Part shown: in pieces, positions 1 through 4,935 of the stretch | How the letters are laid out: each line of letters begins with the position of its first letter | Position numbering within the stretch: the first letter of the stretch is position 1 | Source: an uncultured Lachnospiraceae bacterium | GTDB taxonomy: Bacteria > Bacillota > Clostridia > Lachnospirales > Lachnospiraceae | Direction: 5' to 3' | DNA: 5,130 nt | Assembly: GCA_902783095.1 (NCBI GenBank) | Contig: CACZPX010000009.1 | Coordinates: 1-5,130, forward strand | The notes under the pieces: generated by a model | Told to the model about the DNA's origin: nothing | Databases searched by the model: none | Seen by the model: only the letters and a program-made list of their open reading frames with translations | Made by a program: the position numbers and the translations under genes

Positions 1-277
1 GCTGGAGAGCCCCACCATCGTGGCGGCGCAGGCGGCGAACGACCTGCTGAACATCATCGGGATCAAGGCATCCATGGTCTTTACCAAGTTTCAGGATAAG
101 ATCTACATCAGCGCGCGTTCCATAGACGAGGTGAACGTGCAACTGATCATGGAGCGCCTGGGCGGCGGCGGCCATCTGAGCACGGCCGGCGCGCAGCTAA
201 AGGGCTGCACCATAGAGGAGGCCATGACGCTGGTCAAGGAAACCATTCATCAAATGGAAGAAGAGGGGGCGATTTAA
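1..277 (+). CDS. gdpP: Cyclic-di-AMP phosphodiesterase GdpP, C-terminal end (partial)
   Basis: Only the last 91 residues are present; the reading frame is open from base 2 and enters from the left edge. The visible part is the end of a DHH/DHHA1 phosphoesterase. It contains the glycine-rich DHHA1 signature GGGGHLSTAGAQ (bases about 163-198), which in this family helps bind the substrate, followed by a short amphipathic C-terminal helix rich in Glu. Full GdpP/YybT proteins are about 650 residues: two membrane helices, a PAS-like domain, a degenerate GGDEF domain and DHH/DHHA1. They hydrolyse c-di-AMP at the membrane. None of the upstream domains can be seen here. The assignment rests on the DHHA1 motif plus the downstream rplI-dnaB pair, the same neighbourhood as B. 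subtilis yybT. A stand-alone DHH phosphoesterase such as NrnA is the main alternative. The stop codon abuts the rplI start (TAAATG), which suggests coupled translation. Confidence 0.85.
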   Translation, partial: LESPTIVAAQAANDLLNIIGIKASMVFTKFQDKIYISARSIDEVNVQLIMERLGGGGHLSTAGAQLKGCTIEEAMTLVKETIHQMEEEGAI

Positions 278-724
278 ATGAAGGTCATTTTATATGAAGA
301 TGTCCGCGCACTGGGCAAAAAGGGCGATATCGTGGAGGTGAGCGACGGCTACGGCCGCAACTTCATCATCCCTAAAAAGAAGGGTGTGGAGGCCACGCCT
401 GCCAACCTGAACACCTTAAAACAGCAGCAGCTGCACGACGCGAAGCTCGCGGCGCAGCACCTGGAGGCCGCACAGGTCCTGGGCGCCTCGCTGGAGCACA
501 AGACCGTGGAGATCAAGGTGAAGGTGGGCGAAAACGGCAAGCTCTTCGGCGCGATCGCCAGCAAGGACATCGCGGACGCCATGAAGGCGCAGTACGGCAT
601 CGAGCTGGACAAGAAAAAGATCCTGCTGGACGAGCCGATCAAGAAGACGGGCGAATACAAGGTGGGAGTAAAGCTGCACAAGGACGTGTCCGCGCAGCTT
701 AACGTGAACGTGACCGAGGGCTGA
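278..724 (+). CDS. rplI: 50S ribosomal protein L9
   Basis: This 148-residue protein has the standard length for bacterial L9, which binds 23S rRNA near the base of the L1 stalk. The N-terminal domain (about residues 1-45) starts MKVILYEDVRALGKKGD and carries the family signature with DGYGRNFIIP. A long Ala/Gln/Leu-rich connecting helix follows (about 45-75). The C-terminal domain (about 80-148) contains GENGKLFGAIASKDI and the KTGEYKVGVKLH strand. The ATG directly follows the gdpP stop, with an AGGGG-type ribosome binding site at about 264-269 inside the end of gdpP. dnaB begins 4 nt after its stop, as expected for the gdpP-rplI-dnaB operon of Bacillota. Nothing is unusual. Large reading frames on the opposite strand are GC-driven shadows. 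Confidence 0.97.
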   Translation: MKVILYEDVRALGKKGDIVEVSDGYGRNFIIPKKKGVEATPANLNTLKQQQLHDAKLAAQHLEAAQVLGASLEHKTVEIKVKVGENGKLFGAIASKDIADAMKAQYGIELDKKKILLDEPIKKTGEYKVGVKLHKDVSAQLNVNVTEG

Positions 725-728
725 CCGG

Positions 729-2078
729 ATGGACGAGAGTTCCTTAAAACGGATGATGCCGCAGAGCATCGAGGCGGAGCAGTCCGTGATCGGTGCGCTG
801 TTCATGGACAACGAGGCCATGTCGGAGGTGGACACCCTGATCACCGGTGCGGACTTTTACCAGCGCCAGTACGGGGTGATCTACGACGCCATGCACGAGC
901 TGGTGGAAGAGGGCCGTCCCATCGACACGCTCACCCTTTCCGACAAGCTGCAGCAAAAGGACGTGGCGCCGGAGATCAGCAGCATGGCCTACTTAGGCGA
1001 GATGATCGCCAACGTGCCCATCACGCAGAACGCCAAGTACTACGCGGAGATCGTGCGGGAAAAGGCCGTTTTGCGGCGGCTGATCCGCGAGTGCGAGGAC
1101 GCCGCGAACAAGTGTTACGCCGGCAAGGACAGTCTGGACAACATCATGGCGGAGACGGAGCGGAAGATCTTCGACGTGCTGAACCAGCGGCGGATCTCGG
1201 ACTTTGAGCCCATCAAGGACATCACGCGGGACGCGCTGCGGCGCATCCACGAGGCCGCGCAGAGCCGCAACCCCATCACCGGCATTCCCACCGGGTTCAA
1301 GGACCTGGACCTGAAGCTGGCCGGGCTGCAGCGGACCGACCTGATTCTGATCGCGGCCAGGCCGTCCGTGGGAAAGACCGCCTTTGTGCTGAATCTGGCG
1401 CAGAACGCTGCGGTGCGAAACGACTATACCACGGCCATCTTTTCTCTGGAAATGAGCAAGGGGCAGCTGGTGAACCGCCTGCTCTCCATGGAGGGGCGCA
1501 TCGACGCGAACAACCTGCGCACCGGTACCTTAAACGACAACGACTGGGACAAGCTCGCGGACGCGGGCCGCGCCATCGCGCAGTCCAAACTGATTCTGGA
1601 CGATACGCCCGGCATCACCGTGAACGAGCTGCGCACCAAGTGCCGCAAATACAAACTGGAACACAAACTGCAGCTGGTGATCATCGACTACCTGCAGCTG
1701 ATGAGCGGCAACAGCAACCGCCGCAGCGAGAACCGTCAGCAGGAGGTCTCCGACATCTCGCGCGCCTTAAAGGCCCTGGCCAGAGAGCTGGAGTGCCCGG
1801 TGATCGCGCTGTCGCAGCTTTCGCGCGCGGTGGAGACGCGGCCAGACCATCATCCGATGCTGTCCGACCTGCGAGAGTCCGGCGCCATCGAGCAGGACGC
1901 GGACGTGGTGATGTTTTTGTACAACGAGGACAAGTACAAGCCGGAAGAGCCGCCCAAGAACGTGATGGAGGTCATGATCGCCAAACAGAGAAACGGCCCC
2001 ACGGGCAGCGTATACCTGGCCTGGCAGCCGAATTTTGCGCGGTTTGCCAACCTGGACCGTTCCGTACAGAATTATTAA
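729..2078 (+). CDS. dnaB: Replicative DNA helicase DnaB (B. subtilis DnaC)
   Basis: This 449-residue hexameric 5'-3' helicase unwinds DNA at the replication fork and recruits primase; its length is typical. The N-terminal helical domain (about 10-115) starts with the usual PQSIEAEQSVIGALF. A linker region (about 155-185) leads to the RecA-like motor domain (about 185-445). Visible motor motifs are Walker A ARPSVGKTA (K216, T217), the catalytic-Glu motif SLEMS (E241), Walker B LVIIDYLQLM (D320), the sensor segment ALSQLSRAVE (Q363), DLRESGAIEQDAD, and the arginine-finger region AKQRNGPTG (K419, R421). Position 214 is Val where many homologues have Met (PSMGKT); this looks conservative. There is no intein at the Walker A or SQLSR insertion sites that inteins often occupy in this family. 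Start: ATG 4 nt after rplI, with GAGGG at 716-720 and an 8-nt spacer. Confidence 0.97.
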   Translation: MDESSLKRMMPQSIEAEQSVIGALFMDNEAMSEVDTLITGADFYQRQYGVIYDAMHELVEEGRPIDTLTLSDKLQQKDVAPEISSMAYLGEMIANVPITQNAKYYAEIVREKAVLRRLIRECEDAANKCYAGKDSLDNIMAETERKIFDVLNQRRISDFEPIKDITRDALRRIHEAAQSRNPITGIPTGFKDLDLKLAGLQRTDLILIAARPSVGKTAFVLNLAQNAAVRNDYTTAIFSLEMSKGQLVNRLLSMEGRIDANNLRTGTLNDNDWDKLADAGRAIAQSKLILDDTPGITVNELRTKCRKYKLEHKLQLVIIDYLQLMSGNSNRRSENRQQEVSDISRALKALARELECPVIALSQLSRAVETRPDHHPMLSDLRESGAIEQDADVVMFLYNEDKYKPEEPPKNVMEVMIAKQRNGPTGSVYLAWQPNFARFANLDRSVQNY

Positions 2079-2088
2079 GGGAGAGACT

Positions 2089-2505
2089 ATGAAAGACGAC
2101 AACTGCATCTTCTGCAAACTGGCTAACGGGGACATCCCCACGACCACGATCTTTGAGGACGGGGATTTCCGGGTGATCCCGGACGCGGGCCCGGCAAGCT
2201 TCGGGCACCTGCTGATTATTCCCAAGGAGCACGCAAAGGACCTGACCGAGCTGCCGGAAGAGACGGCAGAAAAGGTGCTGCCGCTGGCGGCGCGCCTGGG
2301 CCGGGCCGCGAAGAAGGGCCTGGGCTGCGACGGCTTCAACGTGGTGGTGAACACCGGCGAAGCGGCGGGCCAGACGGTGATGCATTTTCATACCCACCTG
2401 ATCCCGCGGTACGCCGGCGGCGAGAAGATCGTGGCCTGGAAACCGGGCAAACTGGAGCCCGAAAAAGCACGGGAATTAGCGGAAAAACTGATCGCCGAGC
2501 TCTGA
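2089..2505 (+). CDS. HIT-family nucleotide hydrolase/transferase (Hit/YhaE-like)
   Basis: This 138-residue histidine-triad protein probably cleaves nucleoside phosphoramidates, dinucleoside polyphosphates or adenylated compounds in the cytosol; the true substrate cannot be read from sequence. The catalytic triad is MHFHTHLIPR (H99, H101, H103; the middle His is the nucleophile in the family). N-terminal C6-x2-C9 with H48 matches the zinc site found in many bacterial members. The IPR ending after the triad resembles the B. subtilis Hit/Fhit branch more than the HinT branch (GGR). Other family blocks are FGHLLIIPKEH and GCDGFNVVVNTGEAAGQ. I chose the ATG at 2089 because it gives the canonical MKDDNCIFCK start and has AAGGGAGAG at 2077-2085 just upstream. 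The open frame extends further back into dnaB without any such support. It lies 10 nt after dnaB and is probably the last gene of that operon. Confidence 0.93.
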   Translation: MKDDNCIFCKLANGDIPTTTIFEDGDFRVIPDAGPASFGHLLIIPKEHAKDLTELPEETAEKVLPLAARLGRAAKKGLGCDGFNVVVNTGEAAGQTVMHFHTHLIPRYAGGEKIVAWKPGKLEPEKARELAEKLIAEL

Positions 2506-2562
2506 AAAGCACCATTTTGCGCCGTTTTTAAGGCCAAAACAGACGGAAAACCGCGATTTTGC

Positions 2563-2591
2563 TTGACAAATGAAAGGACAGCAGATATAGT
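2563..2591 (+). promoter_or_regulatory. Sigma-A-type promoter for hup
   Basis: A perfect -35 box TTGACA (2563-2568) is followed after 17 bp by TATAGT (2586-2591), a 5/6 match to TATAAT. Transcription would start near 2598, leaving a leader of about 40 nt before the hup ATG. The upstream stretch is AT-richer than the surrounding genes. An alternative -10, GATATA at 2584-2589, would give a poorer 15-bp spacer. This is the only strong promoter I see in the window. It would make hup, and perhaps the genes after it, a transcription unit separate from the dnaB operon. Inferred from sequence only. Confidence 0.85.
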
Positions 2592-2602
2592 CACCTCAGA
2601 TA

Positions 2603-2620
2603 ATCGCCCAATTTGGCGAT
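2603..2620 (+). promoter_or_regulatory. Stem-loop in the hup 5' leader
   Basis: ATCGCC (2603-2608) and GGCGAT (2615-2620) form a perfect 6-bp inverted repeat around a 6-nt loop. If transcription starts near 2598, the hairpin sits at the extreme 5' end of the mRNA and leaves the Shine-Dalgarno (2628-2633) unpaired. Such 5' hairpins can protect mRNA from 5'-end-dependent decay, which would suit an abundant protein. The alternative is a DNA-level palindromic operator close to the start site. Either role is inference, and a 6-bp stem can arise by chance. Confidence 0.4.
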
Positions 2621-2627
2621 GAATAAC

Positions 2628-2633
2628 AGGAGG
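2628..2633 (+). promoter_or_regulatory. Strong ribosome binding site that sets the hup start
   Basis: AGGAGG lies 6 nt before the ATG at 2640, an ideal spacing. It decides the start. In-frame TTG (2613) and ATG (2619) codons upstream would encode extra residues that read through this Shine-Dalgarno and are not part of the HU family. Confidence 0.9.
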
Positions 2634-2639
2634 ATAATT

Positions 2640-2927
2640 ATGAATAAGACACAGCTTGTTGACGCACTCGCCAAAGAGACCGGCGTTGCCAAGAACGAAG
2701 TCAAGAAGGTTGTTGATTCTTTTACTGATGTTGTCGCTGCTGAGCTGAAGAAGGGCGGCAAGGTTCAGATGGTCGGTTTCGGTACGTTTGAAGTTGTTGC
2801 AAGAGCAGCCCGTGAAGGCCGCAATCCCCGTACCGGCAAGAGCATGAAGATCAAGGCCAGCAAGGCTCCCAAGTTCAAAGCCGGCAAGAAGTTAAAGGAC
2901 GAGATCAACTCCAAGAAGAAGAAATAA
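2640..2927 (+). CDS. hup: HU-family nucleoid DNA-binding protein
   Basis: This 95-residue protein is close to the usual length of about 90. HU homodimers bind and bend DNA with little sequence preference, compacting the nucleoid and assisting replication and repair. MNKTQLVDALAKETGV opens the helical dimerisation region (1-40). The core GGKVQMVGFGTFEVVARAAR (39-58) is followed by the DNA-intercalating arm tip RNPRTG (61-66, P63), then the PKFKAGKKLKDEI end. A Lys-rich tail, SKKKK, extends slightly past the standard C-terminus. Synonymous codon choice differs from its neighbours: many GTT, GCT, TCT and ACT codons instead of C/G endings. That fits high expression, although foreign origin cannot be excluded by eye. 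It has its own promoter and an AGGAGG site, and is separated from rqcP by 93 nt of structured sequence. Confidence 0.96.
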   Translation: MNKTQLVDALAKETGVAKNEVKKVVDSFTDVVAAELKKGGKVQMVGFGTFEVVARAAREGRNPRTGKSMKIKASKAPKFKAGKKLKDEINSKKKK

Positions 2928-2953
2928 TCAAACCGCGCAGGCTGTTTGAAACA

Positions 2954-3001
2954 GGGAGGGCAGCAGCAAAGTGAGACGCTCACATTTGCCTGGGCCCTCC
3001 C
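2954..3001 (+). promoter_or_regulatory. Long imperfect stem-loop between hup and rqcP
   Basis: GGGAGGGC (2954-2961) pairs perfectly with GCCCTCCC (2994-3001). Inside lies a second helix: GCAAAGTGAG (2966-2975) against CTCAC plus TTTGC (2979-2983, 2985-2989), with one bulged A (2984) and a 3-nt ACG loop. The two helices are separated by a 4x4 internal loop (AGCA/CTGG), giving about 18 bp in total. Only a weak T-rich run (TTCCTT) follows, so it is not a textbook intrinsic terminator. Plausible roles are a partial terminator or attenuator that lowers expression after hup, a 3' stabiliser or processing site for hup mRNA, or a protein-binding leader element. The pairing is seen in the sequence; the function is inference. 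Confidence 0.6.
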
Positions 3002-3018
3002 TTCCTTAAAAAGGAAGG
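3000..3018 (+). promoter_or_regulatory. Hairpin sequestering the rqcP ribosome binding site
   Basis: CCTTCCTT (3000-3007) and AAGGAAGG (3011-3018) form a perfect 8-bp inverted repeat with an AAA loop. The right arm is the only Shine-Dalgarno-like sequence before the rqcP ATG at 3021 (AAGGA at 3011-3015, 5-nt spacer). Folding would therefore bury the ribosome binding site. The left arm shares bases 3000-3001 with the end of the preceding long stem, so the two structures compete for those bases. This is consistent with translational control of rqcP, which is inference. Confidence 0.6.
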
Positions 3019-3020
3019 AT

Positions 3021-3260
3021 ATGCGTCTAGACAAGTTTTTAAAAGTTTCCAGACTGATCAAGAGAAGGACGGTGGCCAACGAGGCCTGCGACGCGGGCAG
3101 GGTCACGGTCAACGAAAAGGTGGCGAAGGCCTCACAGGAGGTCAAAGAAGGGGACGTGATCGGCATCAGCTTCGGCAACCGGGAAGTGAAGGCCCAGGTC
3201 CTGTCCATCAAGGAGACCACCAAAAAAGAAGAAGCGCAGGACATGGTCCGGTACCTGTAA
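3021..3260 (+). CDS. rqcP: S4-domain RNA-binding protein RqcP (YabO-like)
   Basis: This 79-residue protein is almost entirely one S4 RNA-binding domain. It opens MRLDKFLKVSRLIKRRT, nearly identical to B. subtilis RqcP/YabO (about 86 residues), continues with CDAGRVTVNEKVAKAS and VKEGDVIGISFGNREVKAQV, and ends with ETTKKEEAQDM. RqcP binds stalled 50S subunits and works with RqcH in C-terminal alanine tailing of incomplete nascent chains during ribosome-associated quality control. I chose the ATG at 3021 because it gives the family N-terminus. The open frame does run back to a TTG at 2946, but that extension would translate the hairpins and has no ribosome binding site. The next gene starts 11 nt downstream. 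The neighbourhood rqcP-divIC agrees with the Bacillota yabO region. The HslR heat-shock S4 protein is a related but less likely alternative. Confidence 0.92.
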   Translation: MRLDKFLKVSRLIKRRTVANEACDAGRVTVNEKVAKASQEVKEGDVIGISFGNREVKAQVLSIKETTKKEEAQDMVRYL

Positions 3261-3271
3261 GGGAGGCAAGC

Positions 3272-3586
3272 ATGGCAGCAGAATCCAGCGGACAGGCAAG
3301 ACGCCAGTTGAAAGCGAAAAAAAGGCAGGCCGCGCTCATCGGCCTGATCACGCTCATCGCCGTCGTCGCGATCGGCATCTACATCGCGCACCTGCAGCAG
3401 AAAAAGGACGATCTGGACGAGAGCGCGCGCATCATCCAGGAGCAGATCGACGAGGAAAAAGAGCGCGCTGCGGAACTGGAAGAGGAAAAAGAGTACCGCA
3501 AGACGCGGGAATTCATAGAAAAGATCGCCAGGGAGCGCCTGGGGCTGTTCTACCCGGACGAGACGGTCTTAAAACCGACCGAATAA
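3272..3586 (+). CDS. divIC: Septum formation initiator protein, DivIC/FtsB-like
   Basis: This 104-residue bitopic membrane protein belongs to the DivIC/FtsB family, which joins FtsL and DivIB/FtsQ at the division septum and helps activate septal peptidoglycan synthesis. A short basic cytoplasmic tail (residues 1-19, rich in Arg and Lys) is followed by one membrane helix (about 20-38). A highly charged coiled coil follows (about 41-78; LQQKKDDLDE through the Glu-rich stretch). The conserved extracytoplasmic end, FIEKIARERLGLFYPDETVL, occupies 81-100. This topology and ending are typical of the family, and the length is close to FtsB. Start: ATG with GGGAGG at 3261-3266 and a 5-nt spacer, 11 nt after rqcP. 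In B. subtilis, yabP and yabQ lie between these two genes; here nothing does. The name divIC follows synteny; an FtsB or FtsL label would be equally defensible. Confidence 0.88.
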   Translation: MAAESSGQARRQLKAKKRQAALIGLITLIAVVAIGIYIAHLQQKKDDLDESARIIQEQIDEEKERAAELEEEKEYRKTREFIEKIARERLGLFYPDETVLKPTE

Positions 3587-3594
3587 TACAACCG

Positions 3595-4935
3595 ATGATC
3601 AGACAGGTTGAAGAGGATATCAGGACCTACGGGATCATAGAGCGGGGCGACCGGATCACCGTGGGACTCAGTGGAGGAGCAGACTCGGTGTGTCTGCTTT
3701 TCCTTTTGTTGGACCTGCAGAAACGGTACGCGCTCACGGTCACGGCCGTCCACGTCCACCACGGACTGCGCGGCGCTTCTGCGGATGCGGACGAGGCCTT
3801 TGTGCGGGCGCTCTGCGCGCGCCTTTCGGTGCCGCTCACCGTATACCACGCCGACGTGCGGGCGCAGGCGAAGTCCTGGGGATTCTCGGAAGAGGAGACC
3901 GGGCGCAGGCTGCGCTACGCCCTTTTGCAGGAGGCGGCCGCGGGCGGAAAGATCGCCACGGCGCACCATGCGGACGACAACGCGGAGACGGTCCTCTACA
4001 ATATTCTGCGCGGCACGGGCCTGGCAGGTCTGGCGGGCATTCCGCAGATAAACGGGAACGTGATCCGGCCGCTGCTGCACGTGACGCGGGCCCAGATCGA
4101 GGCGGAACTTGCGGCGCGCGGGGAGCGCTGGTGCACGGACGAGACCAACCTGACCGGGGACTATACCAGGAACCGCATCCGAAACGACCTGCTGCCCCTG
4201 GCGGAGCAGGCGGTAAACGCGGGTGCGCGGGCGCATTTGAACGCCCTGGCCAGACAGGCTGCCGAGGCGGCGGACCTGATCCGCACGCTGGCACAGGACT
4301 GGCTCGCGGTGCACGCGGACTTTGCGGAGACCGCGGCGACGCTGCCGCTGGCGGACTTTGCGGCGCTGGCGCCGCCCGTCAAAAAACGCGTGCTGCAGCT
4401 GTGCGTGGTGCGGCTGGCCGGCCACGCGCGGGACGTCACCGCCGTGCAGCTGGAGGCCGCGGCGGCCCTGCCCGGAAAGCGGGTGGGGGCGGCGGTGGAC
4501 CTGCCCTGGGGGCTTTCCGTGCGGCGCGGATACGACCGTCTGCGCATCGGCACGGCCGAGGAGGCGGGCGAACCGGTTTTTTCGGCGGAATTCCGGTTTT
4601 TTGACCGGCCGGAAGGCGTGTTGCCGCCAAGAAATCCGTATACGAAATGGTTCGACTATGATAAGATAAAAGATACTCTCACGTGGCGGGCCAGACGGCA
4701 GGGGGATACCATCGCGATCGCGGGGGGAAGGAAAAAAACGCTCGCGCGGTTTATGATAGACGAGAAGATCCCCAAAGCGCTGCGGGCGCGGCTGCCGGTC
4801 CTTGCGGACGGCGACGCCATCGTGTGGGTCGCCGGCGGGCGTATCAGTGAGACTTACAAAATATCGGCGGAGACGGCGCGCGTTGTCGCGGTCACCTTCC
4901 GCCCCGGGACAAAAAGGAGCGAGACCGATGAGTGA
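3595..4935 (+). CDS. tilS: tRNA(Ile)-lysidine synthase TilS
   Basis: This 446-residue cytosolic enzyme uses ATP and lysine to convert C34 of the CAU-anticodon tRNA-Ile to lysidine, so that the tRNA reads AUA and is charged with Ile. The N-terminal PP-loop ATPase domain has GLSGGADSV (SGGADS at 26-31), HVHHGLRG (53-60), ATAHHADDNAETVL (121-134), RPLL and the TDETNLTGDYTRNRIRN block (181-197). A helical middle region (about 205-350) leads to the tRNA-contacting TilS C-terminal domain (about 360-430), with RARRQGDTI, KKTLARFMIDEKIPKALR and LPVLADGDAIVWVAG. Length matches the long, two-C-domain form. The ATG lies 8 nt after the divIC stop without a recognisable Shine-Dalgarno, so translation may depend on coupling. 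No better in-frame start exists before the ATP-binding loop. The C-terminus overlaps hpt by 8 nt. Several long frames on both strands here are GC-driven shadows. Confidence 0.96.
   Translation: MIRQVEEDIRTYGIIERGDRITVGLSGGADSVCLLFLLLDLQKRYALTVTAVHVHHGLRGASADADEAFVRALCARLSVPLTVYHADVRAQAKSWGFSEEETGRRLRYALLQEAAAGGKIATAHHADDNAETVLYNILRGTGLAGLAGIPQINGNVIRPLLHVTRAQIEAELAARGERWCTDETNLTGDYTRNRIRNDLLPLAEQAVNAGARAHLNALARQAAEAADLIRTLAQDWLAVHADFAETAATLPLADFAALAPPVKKRVLQLCVVRLAGHARDVTAVQLEAAAALPGKRVGAAVDLPWGLSVRRGYDRLRIGTAEEAGEPVFSAEFRFFDRPEGVLPPRNPYTKWFDYDKIKDTLTWRARRQGDTIAIAGGRKKTLARFMIDEKIPKALRARLPVLADGDAIVWVAGGRISETYKISAETARVVAVTFRPGTKRSETDE

Noticed and set aside
2515..2539. Inverted repeat TTTTG-C-GCC / GGCCAAAA after the HIT gene, a candidate terminator for the dnaB operon.
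   Set aside because: The A/T polarity is the wrong way round (T-run on the left arm, A-run on the right), the stem needs a bulged C, and no T-tract follows on the + strand. I see no convincing intrinsic terminator between 2506 and 2562.
2613..2639. Upstream starts (TTG 2613, ATG 2619) for hup.
   Set aside because: They would place the AGGAGG ribosome binding site inside the coding region. The ATG at 2640 gives the canonical MNKTQLV start at ideal spacing.
2946..3020. Upstream TTG start extending rqcP by 25 residues.
   Set aside because: The extension has no ribosome binding site, would be translated from the hairpin sequence, and is absent from RqcP homologues, which start MRLDKFLKVSRLIKRR.
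4573..4602. Direct repeat CCGGTTTTTT (4573-4582 and 4593-4602) flanking the palindrome CGGAATTCCG.
   Set aside because: It lies within tilS coding sequence (PVFSAEFRFFDRP). The repeat is short, explained by Phe codons, and has no associated mobile-element features.
4722..4738. G-rich Shine-Dalgarno-like run followed by A7 inside tilS, resembling a programmed frameshift site.
   Set aside because: The codon phase is AGG AAA AAA ACG, which does not give the standard -1 slippery heptamer, and the zero frame encodes the conserved GGRKKT region and continues through the normal C-terminus.
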